Shown here piece by piece: positions 24,319 to 34,500 of a stretch of DNA of 64,000 nucleotides; positions within the stretch are counted from its first letter, which is position 1, and each line of letters starts with the position of its first letter. Under the pieces are notes generated by a model. That model was not told the origin of the DNA. It worked only from the letters and a program-made list of their open reading frames with translations, and did no database searches. A program made the position numbers and the translations under genes. The stretch lies in the NCBI RefSeq assembly GCF_001422485.1, contig NZ_LMNF01000002.1, forward strand, positions 445,949-509,948, read 5' to 3'. The stretch comes from Agreia sp. Leaf283 (GTDB lineage Bacteria > Actinomycetota > Actinomycetes > Actinomycetales > Microbacteriaceae).

Positions 24319-24987
24319 CTATCCGCCGCTCCAGCCGGTGCGGACGAGGTGTGTCTCGTAGGCCGTCACGACGAGCTGAACTCGGTCCCTGGCGCCGAGT
24401 TTCTGCATGATCCTCGACACGTGGGTCTTCGCTGTGAGAGGGCTGAGGAACAGCTTCGCCGCGATCTCCTCGTTCGTGAGACCGTGCCCGACCAGGGCCA
24501 GTACCTCGCGCTCCCGATCGGTGAGCACGGCGAGGGCCTCGGTGTCGACGACCGCCGACAGGCCGCCGGCGACCCGCCCCAGCAGCCGCTTCGTCACGCC
24601 GGGCGAGAGCAGCGCGTCGCCCGCCGCCACGACCCGCACCGCCCTGATGAGCTCGACCGGCTCGGTGTCCTTCACGAGAAAGCCCGAGGCGCCCGCGCGG
24701 ATCGCGTCGACCACGTAGTCGTCGAGCTCGAACGTGGTGACGATCACGATGCGGGTCGCCGCACTCTCGGGGTCGGCCACGATCTGCCGGGTCGCCCAGA
24801 TGCCGTCGCCGTCGGGCATCCGGATGTCCATGAGCACGACGTCGGGGCGCAGTCGCGTCACGAGCTCCACGGCCTCGGCGCCGGTCGAGGCCTCGCCGAC
24901 GACGTCGATGTCGGCCTCGCTCGCGAGGAGCGCCGCGAAGCCGGCCCTGATGAGCTGCTGGTCGTCGGCGATCACGACTCTGATCAT
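24319..24987 (-). CDS. NarL/LuxR-family response regulator
   Basis: 222 residues. The receiver domain has the acidic pair at D8-D9 ([12 protein letters not shown]), the phospho-acceptor Asp54 in [13 protein letters not shown], Thr near TTFELDDYV and Lys in LVKDTEP. The C-terminal LuxR-type helix-turn-helix reads [21 protein letters not shown], ending in [11 protein letters not shown]. It overlaps the histidine kinase stop by four bases (ATGA), forming one operon. Its target genes are not evident. Confidence 0.92.
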   Translation of the reverse strand: MIRVVIADDQQLIRAGFAALLASEADIDVVGEASTGAEAVELVTRLRPDVVLMDIRMPDGDGIWATRQIVADPESAATRIVIVTTFELDDYVVDAIRAGASGFLVKDTEPVELIRAVRVVAAGDALLSPGVTKRLLGRVAGGLSAVVDTEALAVLTDREREVLALVGHGLTNEEIAAKLFLSPLTAKTHVSRIMQKLGARDRVQLVVTAYETHLVRTGWSGG

Positions 24988-26309
24988 CGGGTGCCGGCCA
25001 TCGGAGAGGAGCGGTCCGTCGACCGGGGAATGGTGGCGGTGACGGCGAAGCCGTGCGGCTCGAGGGTGACCGCCTCGAGGCGTCCTCCGAGCAGCTCCGC
25101 CCTCTCCCGCATGCCCAAGAGTCCCTTTCCCGCCACGTCGCCGAGATCGTCGGCGACTCCCCTGCCATTGTCGCTCACCCGGAGGATCAGGTCGTCGCCG
25201 ACCTCCCGGAGTTCGACGCGGGCAGACGTCGCGCCGGAGTGCCTCACGATGTTCGTGAGGCACTCCTGGGCGATGCGGTACAGCGCGAGCTGCGCCGCCG
25301 CAGACGGAGCCGAGCGGAGATCGGAGTCGAGCTCGATGGAGAGGGAATCCGACCGGATGTTCTCGACGAGCCGGGGCAGGCTCGCGAGGTCGGCCTCCGG
25401 CACGAGCGGCGCCTCGGATTCGTCGGCGTCGCCGCGCAGGATCCCGAGCACGCTCCTGACCTCGTCGAGGGCCTGCTTGCTCGTCGCCTTGATCGCGGCC
25501 AGGGCCTCACCGGCCTTGTCGGGCTGGGACTCGAGGAGATGCAGCCCGACGCCCGCCTGCACATTGATCGACGACAGCGAGTGCGCAAGCACATCGTGCA
25601 GCTCGCGTGCGATCCTCACCCGCTCCTGCTGTGCCGCGTCGACGCGGCGCCGACTCTGCAGGGTCCGCAGCTGCGCGAAGCGCTCCCGTCTGGAGCGGAT
25701 CGACGAGCCGAATCCGAGCGAGACGACAAGCCCCGCCGTCAGCAGCACCAGCGGCACCGGCTCCCAGGCGATTCCGAGAAGCCCGGCCCCCACGAAGCTC
25801 GCGGCCCATCCCACGGTCACGGATGCGACGGCCCACACGCCGGCGCCGCGCACGACCGCGAGGGCCGCAGCGAACAGGACGGCCACGTAGGCGGAGAAGA
25901 CCGAGGGATCGACGAGCGCATCCGCAACCGCCACCACGGTCACGGCGACCACCGCCGGGCCGGCGAAGCGGCGTGCACCGATCAGGGCCGCAGGGCCGAG
26001 CACCGAGAGAAGGAGCGCGAGGGCGACACCCGCAGGCGGAACAGGGGGCGACGCCGCCGACAACTGAGCGGTGACGACGGCGAGCTGCACGACGAGAGAG
26101 ACGATGACCGGAAGCCAGAGCCGGGCCTGCGGCGGAACAAACGGGCCCCGTGGGCCGATGCCGTACGCGCCTCGCCATCCGGAATGCGGGCCGTGCGGAT
26201 GGCGTCGGCCGTCGCCGAACCGCCCATGGGGGCCGGGCGGCCAGGCCGGCGCGCCCCAGTCGTCACGACCCCGAGGATTCGGATCGTGCGGCGGTCGCTG
26301 CGGTCTCAT
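24984..26309 (-). CDS. Sensor histidine kinase (HisKA_3 type)
   Basis: 441 residues from ATG 26309. The N-terminus is Pro/His/Arg-rich (about 50 residues), followed by five to six membrane helices (about 65-195). Next comes a dimerisation/phospho-acceptor helix with ERVRIARELHDVLAHSL (His near 237), then a HATPase domain with ECLTNIVRHSG (N box) and DNGRGVADD and GKGLLGMRERAELLGG (G boxes). This is the class that pairs with NarL-type regulators. The signal is unknown; the short loops suggest sensing within or at the membrane. Its start is set by TAGCAT seven bases upstream. Confidence 0.92.
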   Translation of the reverse strand: MRPQRPPHDPNPRGRDDWGAPAWPPGPHGRFGDGRRHPHGPHSGWRGAYGIGPRGPFVPPQARLWLPVIVSLVVQLAVVTAQLSAASPPVPPAGVALALLLSVLGPAALIGARRFAGPAVVAVTVVAVADALVDPSVFSAYVAVLFAAALAVVRGAGVWAVASVTVGWAASFVGAGLLGIAWEPVPLVLLTAGLVVSLGFGSSIRSRRERFAQLRTLQSRRRVDAAQQERVRIARELHDVLAHSLSSINVQAGVGLHLLESQPDKAGEALAAIKATSKQALDEVRSVLGILRGDADESEAPLVPEADLASLPRLVENIRSDSLSIELDSDLRSAPSAAAQLALYRIAQECLTNIVRHSGATSARVELREVGDDLILRVSDNGRGVADDLGDVAGKGLLGMRERAELLGGRLEAVTLEPHGFAVTATIPRSTDRSSPMAGTR

Positions 26310-26316
26310 GGTCTCG

Positions 26317-26322
26317 ATGCTA
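26317..26322 (-). promoter_or_regulatory. -10 hexamer TAGCAT, leaderless start of the histidine kinase
   Basis: Spacer CGAGACC (7 nt), then ATG at 26309. Confidence 0.55.
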
Positions 26323-26410
26323 GCGAGCGGCTCCCCCGCCGTCGTCCGCCCGGCGGGGCGACCGCACCTACTCCCGCGGGAGTACAGCTCCCTCGGGAGT
26401 ACGACGGTCC

Positions 26411-27733
26411 TCAGCCGAAGAGATTGATCGGTTTGACGATGTCTGCGTAGATGAGAAGTGCGCTCATCGCACCCAGCACGATGACCACACCGAAGGTGAG
26501 CGGCATCAGCCGAGCCGTGTCGACGGGGCCGGGATCCCTGCGCTTGAACAGTTTGGCGAAGCCGCGTCGGATGCCCTCCCACAGGGCGCCGGCGATGTGT
26601 CCGCCGTCGAGCGGCATCAGCGGGACCAGGTTGATCACTCCGAGCGCGACGTTGAGGGAGCCCACCAAGCCGAGGAGGCTCGCCACCTTGGAACCCAGGG
26701 GCACCTGCTCGATGCTCGCGATCTCTCCCGCCGCACGCCCGACGCCGACCACGCTGATGGGGCCGTTCGGATCGCGCTCCCCCGGCCCGAATGCGGCGTT
26801 GGCCACGTCGACGAGTCTCTGCGGCAGGTGGAGGATGAGGTTCACGACATTGGCGATGTTCTCGCCCACGAAGGGCAGCACGGCGGCGGGGCTCTGCGGC
26901 ACGAGCTCCTGCTTCGGACCGATGCCCACGAAGCCGACCTCCTGCGTGACGGGCTGGCCGTCCGCGTCGAGCTTCTGCTCGCCGTCGGCGTTCTGCACGT
27001 AGCGCTCGGCGAGCAGGGGAACGACGGTCAGGGTCGTCTGCCCTCCATCGCGCTGCACCTCGACGGAGAGGGACTTGTTCGGCGACTTCTGGATGATGGC
27101 GGTCGACTCGTTCCAGTCGGCCACCGGAACGCCGTCGATGGCGGTGATGATGTCACCCTCCTGGAAGCCGGCCGTGACGCCCGGGCCCGGGGTGTCGGAT
27201 GCCTCGCACGTCTGCCGCTCACTGGTGGCGGGAAGCACGCACTGGCTGATCGACCCGATGGTGGTGGTCGACAGGCCGAAACCGCAGAGCACGATCGCGA
27301 AGACCACGATGGCGATGACGAAGTTCATGGCGGGGCCGCCGGCCATGATGATGATGCGCTTCCATACCGGGAGTCGATAGAACGACCGGTCGTCGTCGTC
27401 GCCGATCGTCTCTGCGCTCACCTCCCGGGCGTCCTGCACGAGGGTGTTGAAGAATCCGGTGCTGGCAGTGCGCACGGCGCCGCCCGTCTTCGCGGGCGGA
27501 AACATGCCGATCATCGAGATGTAGCCGCCCATGGGGATGGCCTTCAGCCCGTACTCGGTCTCGCCGCGGCGCCGGGACCACAGGGTGGGCCCGAAGCCGA
27601 TCATGTACTGCGTGACCTTGACCCCGAAGAGCTTCGCCGGAACGAGGTGTCCGACCTCGTGAAGGCCGATGGAGACGGCGAGGCCCAGGACGATGACGAG
27701 CACGCCGATGATGAACTGCAGGACCGTTTCCAC
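26411..27733 (-). CDS. rseP: Site-2 intramembrane zinc protease (M50, RseP/Rip1 type)
   Basis: 440 residues from GTG 27733. It cleaves membrane proteins such as anti-sigma factors within the bilayer. The zinc motif HEVGH lies in the first helix (SIGLHEVGHLVPAKLFGVKV, about residues 23-42). A PDZ domain covers about 170-260 (GFQEGDIITAIDGVPV), and the second zinc-binding region is INLVPLMPLDGGHIAGAL near 385. Gene order dxr-rseP-ispG is typical of actinobacteria; here a two-component system separates rseP from ispG. The start moves two codons in from GTG 27739 to fit TAACGT six bases upstream. Confidence 0.93.
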   Translation of the reverse strand: METVLQFIIGVLVIVLGLAVSIGLHEVGHLVPAKLFGVKVTQYMIGFGPTLWSRRRGETEYGLKAIPMGGYISMIGMFPPAKTGGAVRTASTGFFNTLVQDAREVSAETIGDDDDRSFYRLPVWKRIIIMAGGPAMNFVIAIVVFAIVLCGFGLSTTTIGSISQCVLPATSERQTCEASDTPGPGVTAGFQEGDIITAIDGVPVADWNESTAIIQKSPNKSLSVEVQRDGGQTTLTVVPLLAERYVQNADGEQKLDADGQPVTQEVGFVGIGPKQELVPQSPAAVLPFVGENIANVVNLILHLPQRLVDVANAAFGPGERDPNGPISVVGVGRAAGEIASIEQVPLGSKVASLLGLVGSLNVALGVINLVPLMPLDGGHIAGALWEGIRRGFAKLFKRRDPGPVDTARLMPLTFGVVIVLGAMSALLIYADIVKPINLFG

Positions 27734-27739
27734 GTGCAC

Positions 27740-27745
27740 ACGTTA
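27740..27745 (-). promoter_or_regulatory. -10 hexamer TAACGT, leaderless start of rseP
   Basis: Spacer GTGCAC (6 nt), then GTG at 27733. Confidence 0.5.
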
Positions 27746-27806
27746 CAGCGCCGTATCGTTCCACTGCTGGCGTTTCGCTGGACGCCGGCCGTGTTCCAGC
27801 CGTCAG

Positions 27807-28886
27807 TCAGCTCGCGATGAGCTCATCGGCGGTGCGCCGCGCCCACTCCTCCGTCGCCGCCAGCGAGTCGAGGGAGATCTCGGCCGGCGCGTCGTGCCGC
27901 TCGACGACGCTGCGGATGGTGTCGACGATGTCGAGGAATCCGATGCGGCCGGCGTGGAACGCCGCGACGGCCTGCTCGTTCGCCGCGTTGAAGACGGCCG
28001 GGTAGCTGCCCCCGGCCCTGCCCACCTCTTTCGCGAGCTCGACGGCGGGGAACGCCTCGGAGTCGAGCGGCTCGAATGTCCAGGTCTGCACCGACGTCCA
28101 GTCGAGGGGGCGGCCGACGCCGCGCACCCGGTTGGGCCAGTCGAGACCGAGAGAGATGGGCAGCTTCATGTCGGGCGGCGATGCCTGGGCGATGGTGGAA
28201 CCGTCGATGAACTCGACCATCGAGTGGATGATCGACTGGGGGTGGACGGTGACGTCTATCCGCCCGTAGGCGACGTCGAACAGCAGGTGCGCCTCGATGA
28301 CCTCGAGGCCCTTGTTCACCAGCGTGGCCGAGTTGGTCGTGATGACCAGGCCCATGTCCCAGGTCGGATGCGCGAGGGCCTCGCGGGGGGTCACGTCGAC
28401 GAGCGACGCCCGGCTCCGGCCGCGGAACGGCCCGCCCGAGGCGGTGAGCACCAGCCGCTCGACCTCTTCCGGAGAGCCTGCGCGCAACGCCTGGGCGATA
28501 GCGGAGTGCTCGGAGTCGACGGGTACGATCTGGCCCGGGCGGGCGAGATCCTTCAGCAGGTCGCCGCCCACGATGAGGCTCTCCTTGTTGGCCAGGGCGA
28601 GAACGCGTCCGGCTTTCAGTGCCGCGACGCTGGGCCCGAGCCCGACAGAGCCCGTGATTCCGTTGAGGACGACATCGGCATCGACGTCTCGCACGAGGTG
28701 CGAGGCCTCGTCGGCGCCCAGGGCGGTGTCGGCGACTCCGAACTCGGCGGCCTGCTCGTCGAGGAGCTCTCGATTGCGTCCGGCCCCGAGCCCGACCACC
28801 TCGAATCTCTCGGGATTCGAGCGAACGACGTCGAGCGCCTGAACGCCGATCGAGCCGGTTGAACCAAGGATGACTACGCGTTTCAC
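27807..28886 (-). CDS. dxr: 1-deoxy-D-xylulose-5-phosphate reductoisomerase
   Basis: 359 residues. It is the second enzyme of the MEP pathway and turns DXP into MEP with NADPH. NADPH is bound by GSTGSIGVQALDVV at 8-21. The metal and substrate site is covered by ALANKESLIVGGDLL, PVDSEHSAIAQAL and TASGGPFRGRSR. The C-terminal part includes TVHPQSIIHSMVEFIDGS and FNAANEQAVAAF. It begins with GTG preceded by GAGGA about seven bases upstream. It is in the same orientation as rseP and ispG. Confidence 0.96.
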   Translation of the reverse strand: MKRVVILGSTGSIGVQALDVVRSNPERFEVVGLGAGRNRELLDEQAAEFGVADTALGADEASHLVRDVDADVVLNGITGSVGLGPSVAALKAGRVLALANKESLIVGGDLLKDLARPGQIVPVDSEHSAIAQALRAGSPEEVERLVLTASGGPFRGRSRASLVDVTPREALAHPTWDMGLVITTNSATLVNKGLEVIEAHLLFDVAYGRIDVTVHPQSIIHSMVEFIDGSTIAQASPPDMKLPISLGLDWPNRVRGVGRPLDWTSVQTWTFEPLDSEAFPAVELAKEVGRAGGSYPAVFNAANEQAVAAFHAGRIGFLDIVDTIRSVVERHDAPAEISLDSLAATEEWARRTADELIAS

Positions 28887-28934
28887 ATCGCTATCCTCGC
28901 ACCTGGGTGCGAACGGCCCCGAGGGCGCGCGGTG

Positions 28935-29939
28935 CTACGCGGCGAGGATGTCGATGACGAACACCAGGGTGTCGGTGCCGGAGATGCCCGCCTGCGCCTG
29001 TCCCTGGTCTCCGTAGCCCTGCGCCGGCGGGATGGAGACGATGACCTGCGATCCCACGGTCTGGCCGGTGATCGCCGCTTCGAAGCCCTGCACTGTGCTG
29101 CCGGGCTGAACCGCGAACGGCGTCTTTCCCCAGCTCTGGTCGAACACCGCCTTGCTGCCCCAGATGCTGCCCTGGTACTGAACGATCGACGGCTGGCCCG
29201 ACTCGACGACCTTGCCGTCGCCCTTCTTCAGCACGGTGACGGTGAGGTCGGCCGGCGGCGCGGCGTCGGGAATGGTCACCGTCGGGGTGCCGTCCTCGGC
29301 ATCGACAACGGTCGGCACACCGTCGACGACCGGCTGCGCTGCGCCGTTCGCCTTGAGCTGGTCGGGGTCGGTGACCGAGACGACCTGGCCGAAGTCGACG
29401 ACGAACACGAGCGGGTCGGTGGCGGCGATGCCCAGCGAGGAGTTGCCCGCCTCGCCGAAGCCCTCCGAGGCCGGAACGGCCACGGCGATGCGCGAGCCCC
29501 CGTTGAGGCACTCGACGCCCTTCACCAGCCCGGGAAGGAACTGGGTCGCGTCGACGACCATGCTGAGCGCCGCTGAACCCTCGTCGTAGGTGGAGAAGAC
29601 CTCGTCGCCCGACGTTCCGTTGAAGAGGGTGAAGTTGAGGATGCCCAGATCGCCGACGTTGGCCTTGGAGCCGTCGCCCTCGGAGAGCACGCTGCGCTGG
29701 GTGGTGTCGAGGTCGACGGGCGAATCGAACGTCGCTTCTGCCTTCGCTCCCGCGTCGCCCGTGACGGAGATCGAATCGGAGGCGACGCCGCTCGGAGTGT
29801 CGGTGCACGAACCCGCCTCGGCCTGCGGCGCGCTCGTCGCGCCCGCTCCCGGCGTGGAGCTGGGCGACGGCGAACCGGAGCATCCAGCAAGGGTCAGGGC
29901 GAGGGCCGAGACGGCGAGGATGACGGGAAATTTGCGCAC
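28935..29939 (-). CDS. Lipoprotein with two FKBP-type peptidyl-prolyl isomerase domains
   Basis: 334 residues. A lipoprotein signal (RKFPVILAVSALALTLAGC) puts the lipidated Cys near residue 20, followed by a Ser/Pro/Gly linker. Two FKBP-like domains follow. The first, about 85-195, is diverged but retains LPGLVKGVECLNGGSRIAV. The second, about 220-334, is canonical, with VQYQGSIWGSKAVFDQSW, VQGFEAAITGQTVGSQVIVS and IPPAQGYGDQG. It probably assists folding of exported proteins. The GTG start has GAGG seven bases upstream. Confidence 0.9.
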   Translation of the reverse strand: MRKFPVILAVSALALTLAGCSGSPSPSSTPGAGATSAPQAEAGSCTDTPSGVASDSISVTGDAGAKAEATFDSPVDLDTTQRSVLSEGDGSKANVGDLGILNFTLFNGTSGDEVFSTYDEGSAALSMVVDATQFLPGLVKGVECLNGGSRIAVAVPASEGFGEAGNSSLGIAATDPLVFVVDFGQVVSVTDPDQLKANGAAQPVVDGVPTVVDAEDGTPTVTIPDAAPPADLTVTVLKKGDGKVVESGQPSIVQYQGSIWGSKAVFDQSWGKTPFAVQPGSTVQGFEAAITGQTVGSQVIVSIPPAQGYGDQGQAQAGISGTDTLVFVIDILAA

Positions 29940-30040
29940 GAGCGGGCCTCACAGGGTGACGGGGATGACGAGATCGCGCGGCACGGCGCGCGACGGATGA
30001 CTGTGGCCCAGTCTGGACCATCGAGCATGGGCGTTCCTGT

Positions 30041-31456
30041 TCAGCGGCTGGGAGGGATCTCGTCGAGCACCCCGGATGTCTTCTCCGGCGCATCCGAGCG
30101 GCGGGGATTCACGATGCCGATGCCCGAGACGATGCCACCGAGCACGAGGAGCACGCCGGTGACGATCGCGGCGCGGTGGAATCCGTCGACGTCGAGATTC
30201 GCTCCCACGATGAGCCCGGCGGCCGCGACCGAGATGAGGCCCGCGACCCGGGAGACCGCATTGTTCACGGCCGAGGCGATGCCCGCACGAGACTGCTCGA
30301 TGGAGCCGAGGATGGCGGAGGTGAGCGGCGCGACCGTGATGGTCATGCCCAGTCCGAACACGATGATCCCGGGAAAGACCTCGCTCCAGTAGTCGGCCGT
30401 GCTCGAGAGGCGCAGGAGCAGGAAGAACCCGGCGCCCGCGACGATCGGTCCGACGAGCATGAAGAATCGCGATCCGTACTTTCCGGCGAGCCGGCCGACC
30501 TGTGTCGAGAGGGCGATGCTGATGATCGTGGTGGGGAGCATGCTCAGGCCTGCCAGGGTGGCTGTGTACCCGGCCACCTGCTGCAGGAACACGGCGAGGA
30601 GGAAGGTTCCCAGCGAGAGCGCGCCGTACACGAGGAACGTCGAGACGTTGCCCACCGAGAAGTTGCGCACCCGGAACAGCGACAGCGGCATCATCGGCTG
30701 CGCCGTGCGCCGCTCGTGCACGATGAAGAGAACGAACGAGACGACACCGACACATGCGGGAACGATGATGACGGGACTCGTCCAGCCGAACCTGGACTGT
30801 TCGATGAGCGCGAAGACGGGCAGACCCAGGCCGACGATTCCGAGCACCGCGCCGATCACATCGACGCGGGATCCCGGCGCCGCCGGACGGTCGTGGGGAA
30901 GCCGGGCGAGGAAGAAGAGGGTCACGGCGATCGGGATCACGTTGATGGCGAAGACGAGCCGCCACGAGACGAGGTCGACAAGGAGGCCTCCGATGAGTGG
31001 CCCGGCGAGAAAAGCCGTGCTCGTCCACGCGGTCCACGACCCGATCGCCTTCGCCTGGGCCGGGCCCGAGAACGCGGAGAGGATCAGGGCGAGCGAACTG
31101 GGGACGAGGAGCGCCCCCGCGACTCCCTGGAGGGCCCGCGCCCCGATGAGGACCCCAGCGGTGGGAGCCACCGCGCAGATCAACGACGACACGCCGAACC
31201 CGACGACACCCCAGAACAGCACCCGCTTGCGCCCGAAGACGTCGGACAGCGAACCGGCCAGCAGGATGATGGAGCCGAGGGTGATGAGGTACGCGTCCAT
31301 CACCCACTGCTGCGTCACGATGCCGCCGCCGAGTTCTCGTGTGATGGCGGGGAGCGCGACCGTGATGACGGTACCGTCGAGGAACGCGACGAAGGCGGAG
31401 AGCACGGCGACGATCAGTACCAGGCGCTGCATGACGGGGGTGGGAGGTGTGGACAC
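30041..31456 (-). CDS. MFS multidrug-type exporter (DHA2-like)
   Basis: 471 residues and about 14 hydrophobic segments, the DHA2 drug:proton antiporter layout. Family marks are AFLDGTVITVALPAITREL in helix 1, LLAGSLSDVFGRKRVLFWG (motif A) and GALLVPSSLALI. GTG 31456 is chosen over an upstream GTG at 31519 because TTAGCT ends six bases before it. It is divergent from the Pls-like synthetase, with 126 bases between starts. Export of the synthetase product or self-protection is a reasonable guess but is not shown. Confidence 0.88.
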   Translation of the reverse strand: MSTPPTPVMQRLVLIVAVLSAFVAFLDGTVITVALPAITRELGGGIVTQQWVMDAYLITLGSIILLAGSLSDVFGRKRVLFWGVVGFGVSSLICAVAPTAGVLIGARALQGVAGALLVPSSLALILSAFSGPAQAKAIGSWTAWTSTAFLAGPLIGGLLVDLVSWRLVFAINVIPIAVTLFFLARLPHDRPAAPGSRVDVIGAVLGIVGLGLPVFALIEQSRFGWTSPVIIVPACVGVVSFVLFIVHERRTAQPMMPLSLFRVRNFSVGNVSTFLVYGALSLGTFLLAVFLQQVAGYTATLAGLSMLPTTIISIALSTQVGRLAGKYGSRFFMLVGPIVAGAGFFLLLRLSSTADYWSEVFPGIIVFGLGMTITVAPLTSAILGSIEQSRAGIASAVNNAVSRVAGLISVAAAGLIVGANLDVDGFHRAAIVTGVLLVLGGIVSGIGIVNPRRSDAPEKTSGVLDEIPPSR

Positions 31457-31462
31457 ATTCCT

Positions 31463-31468
31463 AGCTAA
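31463..31468 (-). promoter_or_regulatory. -10 hexamer TTAGCT, leaderless start of the MFS gene
   Basis: Spacer AGGAAT (6 nt), then GTG at 31456. AGGA in the spacer is too close to act as a Shine-Dalgarno. Confidence 0.45.
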
Positions 31469-31489
31469 CTCCACAGACGACGAATCCGT

Positions 31490-31501
31490 ACCCGTTCGGG
31501 T
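31490..31501. promoter_or_regulatory. Inverted repeat, candidate operator between MFS and synthetase genes
   Basis: ACCCGTTCGGGT, a perfect 12-bp palindrome. It lies 34 bases upstream of the MFS start and 82 bases upstream of the synthetase start, just upstream of both candidate -10 elements. It could bind a dimeric regulator of both genes. Confidence 0.35.
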
Positions 31502-31529
31502 CGTTAACCTCTCGTCCACCTCCGGCCTC

Positions 31530-31535
31530 TATGGT
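31530..31535 (+). promoter_or_regulatory. Candidate -10 TATGGT for the Pls-like synthetase
   Basis: Transcription near 31542 would give a leader of about 41 nt ending in the CAGGAG ribosome binding site at 31571-31576. Confidence 0.3.
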
Positions 31536-31582
31536 TCGAGCGCCGCGTGGGCGCGCGGCGACCGATACACCAGGAGACTGAC

Positions 31583-34500
31583 GTGACCGACTCCCCCGCC
31601 GACCGCGGACTCCTTCTGGGCAGCGAGCGAACGCCGCCGGAGCGCACCCTCGTCGACATCCTTCGGGAATCGGCCGACAGGCATCCGGAATCGGCGGCGC
31701 TGGCCGATGCGAACGGATCGATCAGCTACCGCGAGTTGATGCGGCTCGTCTCGCAGGCCGCCGTCGCGCTGTCGATCGCCGGAGTCCGTCAGGGCGACAG
31801 GGTCGGAATCCGCATCCCCTCGGGGGGGCGCACGCTGTACATCTCGATCCTGGCCGTGCTCGTGCTCGGCGCCGCCTACGTGCCCGTCGACGCCGACGAT
31901 CCGGAGGAGCGGGCCGAACTCGTCTTCGGCGAGGCCGACGTCGTGGGCTTCATCGGAGCGGATGGCACGATCGTGCCCAGGACCTCGGCCGACGGCACGC
32001 GCCGACTCGATACCCGACCGAGCGTCGGCCTCGAGCCCGTTCGCACCGGAACCGGAACCATCACCACGCTCGGCTCCCCCACTCCCGACGACGACGCCTG
32101 GATCATCTTCACCTCCGGCTCCACCGGAGTGCCGAAGGGGGTCGCCGTCACCCACCGCTCGGCCGCCGCCTTCGTCGACGCCGAGGCCCGCCTCTTCCTC
32201 CGCTCGGAACCGCTCGACGAGGGCGACCGTGTGCTCGCCGGCCTCTCCGTCGCCTTCGACGCGTCGTGCGAGGAGATGTGGCTCGCCTGGAGGCATGGGG
32301 CCTGCCTGGTTCCCGCGCCCCGCTCGTTGGTGCGCTCGGGCGCCGACCTCGGCCCATGGCTCATCGCGCACGGCATCACCGTCGTCTCGACGGTTCCCAC
32401 CCTGGCCGGGCTCTGGCCCGCCGAGTCGCTCGAGAACGTACGCCTGCTCATCTTCGGCGGCGAGGCGTGCCCGCCCGAGCTCGCGGCACGGCTCGCCACT
32501 CCGGCCCGCGAACTGTGGAACACCTACGGGCCGACAGAGGCGACGGTCGTCGCCTGCGGCGCGCTCCTCGACGGATCGACGCCCGTGCGGATCGGCCTTC
32601 CCCTCGACGGTTGGGACCTGGCCGTCGTCGATGCGGCCGGCGAACCGGTGGGCGAGGGCGAGGTCGGCGAACTGATCATCGGAGGCGTGGGACTCGCCCG
32701 CTACCTCGACCCGGCCAAAGACGCGGAGAAGTACGCGCCGATGCCCAGCCTCGGCTGGCCGCGCGCCTACCGCAGCGGCGACCTGGTGCGATTCGAGCGG
32801 GCGGGACTGGTCTTCCAGGGCAGAGCGGACGACCAGATCAAACTGGGCGGCCGAAGGATCGAGCTGGGCGAGATCGAGGCGGCCCTGCAGGCACTGCCGG
32901 GTGTCGCGGGCGCCGCGGCCGTCGTGCAGACCTCGGGCGCGGGCAACCAGGTGCTCGTCGGCTATCTCGCGCTCGACCAGAGCATCGCCGAGTCCGACTT
33001 CGACCGCGCGGCGGCCGTGGCCAGGCTCCGAGAGGAGCTGCCGGCCGCACTCGTGCCGGCGCTGGCCGTCGTCGAGTCCATTCCGACCCGCATCTCCGGC
33101 AAGGTCGACCGCTCCGCACTCCCGTGGCCCCTGCCCGCGAGCGGCGGCGCCGGTCAGCCCGGGTCGACTGCCGAGCTCACGGGAACCGCCGGATGGTTGG
33201 CAGAGCTCTGGACGAGCGTCCTCGGAACGGCCGTGTCCGACTCCTCCGACGACTTCTTCGCGGTCGGCGGCGGCAGCCTGGCCGCGGCCCAGCTCACGAG
33301 CATGATCCGGGCACGCTTCCCCGAGGCGCGGGTGTCCGACATCTACGACCACCCCCGCATCGGGGCACTGGCCACCGAACTCGACTCGCGCACTCCACGC
33401 GAGGCGGCCGAGCCCCGCACTGTCGTTCCCACGCCGCGTTCCACCCAGTGGGCCCAGACCCTCCTCGGCATCCCGCTCCACATCATCGTGGGTGCGCGTT
33501 GGAGCGTCTACCTGCTCGCGGCGAACCTCCTCCTCGCCGCATTCGCCGGCATCGACTGGCTGCCCGAGATCTCCTGGTGGTGGCTGATCATCGGGTTCCT
33601 CGTGCTCGTCACGCCCGTCGGCCGCATGGCCGTCTCGGTCGTCGCCGCCCGCATCCTGCTGCGCGGCGTGCGGCCGGGCTCGTATCCGCGTGGAGGGCAC
33701 GTGCATGTGCGCCTGTGGCTCGCCGAGCAGGTCGCCGGGCTCGTGGGTGCGGCCAGCCTCGCCGGTGCACCGTGGATCTCGTACTACGCGCGCGCCCTGG
33801 GAGCCACGATCGGAGAGGGCGTCGATCTGCACTCGCTGCCGCCGGTCACGGGAATGCTCAAGCTGGGAGCCCGAGTCGCCATCGAACCCGAGGTCGACCT
33901 CTCGGGGTACTGGATCGACGGCGACCTGCTGCACATCGGCACGATCACGATCGGAGCCGACGCGACGATCGGCTCGCGGAGCACGATGCTTCCGGGCGCC
34001 CGAGTCGGTCGAGGCGCCGAGATCGCCGCGGGATCATCGGTGTCCGGCCGAGTGCCCGGCGGCGAACGCTGGGCGGGCTCACCGGCCGAGCGGATGGGCA
34101 AGGCCCGCCCGGGCTGGCCGGCCGAACGGCCGCCGCGCGCATCCGGCTGGGTCGCGGCCTACGGCGCGGGCTCGGTCGTGCTGTCCCTTCTCCCCCTCGC
34201 GGCGCTCGCGGTCGGTGCGCTCGTCACGGGTGCGATGGTGCGGGGCTCGGATTCGCTCGGCGAACTCGCTCTGCGTGCCCTCTCGTCGGTTCCGCTCGCC
34301 ACGTTGGCCGCGGGCGTCGTGTTCGCGGCGCTCATCGTGGGCAGCGTGCGGCTCCTCGGCATCGGCCTCGCCCCGGGGCACTATCCGGTGCGTTCGCGCG
34401 TCGGCTGGCAGGTGTGGGCCACCGAGCGCCTGCTCGATCTCTCACGCACCATGCTCTTCCCGCTCTACGCGAGTCTCATCACCCCCGTCTGGCTCCGCCT

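Noticed and set aside
31529-33934. 801-codon minus-strand open frame opposite the Pls-like synthetase
   Set aside because: Fully antisense to conserved adenylation motifs, with no start signal or recognisable domain.
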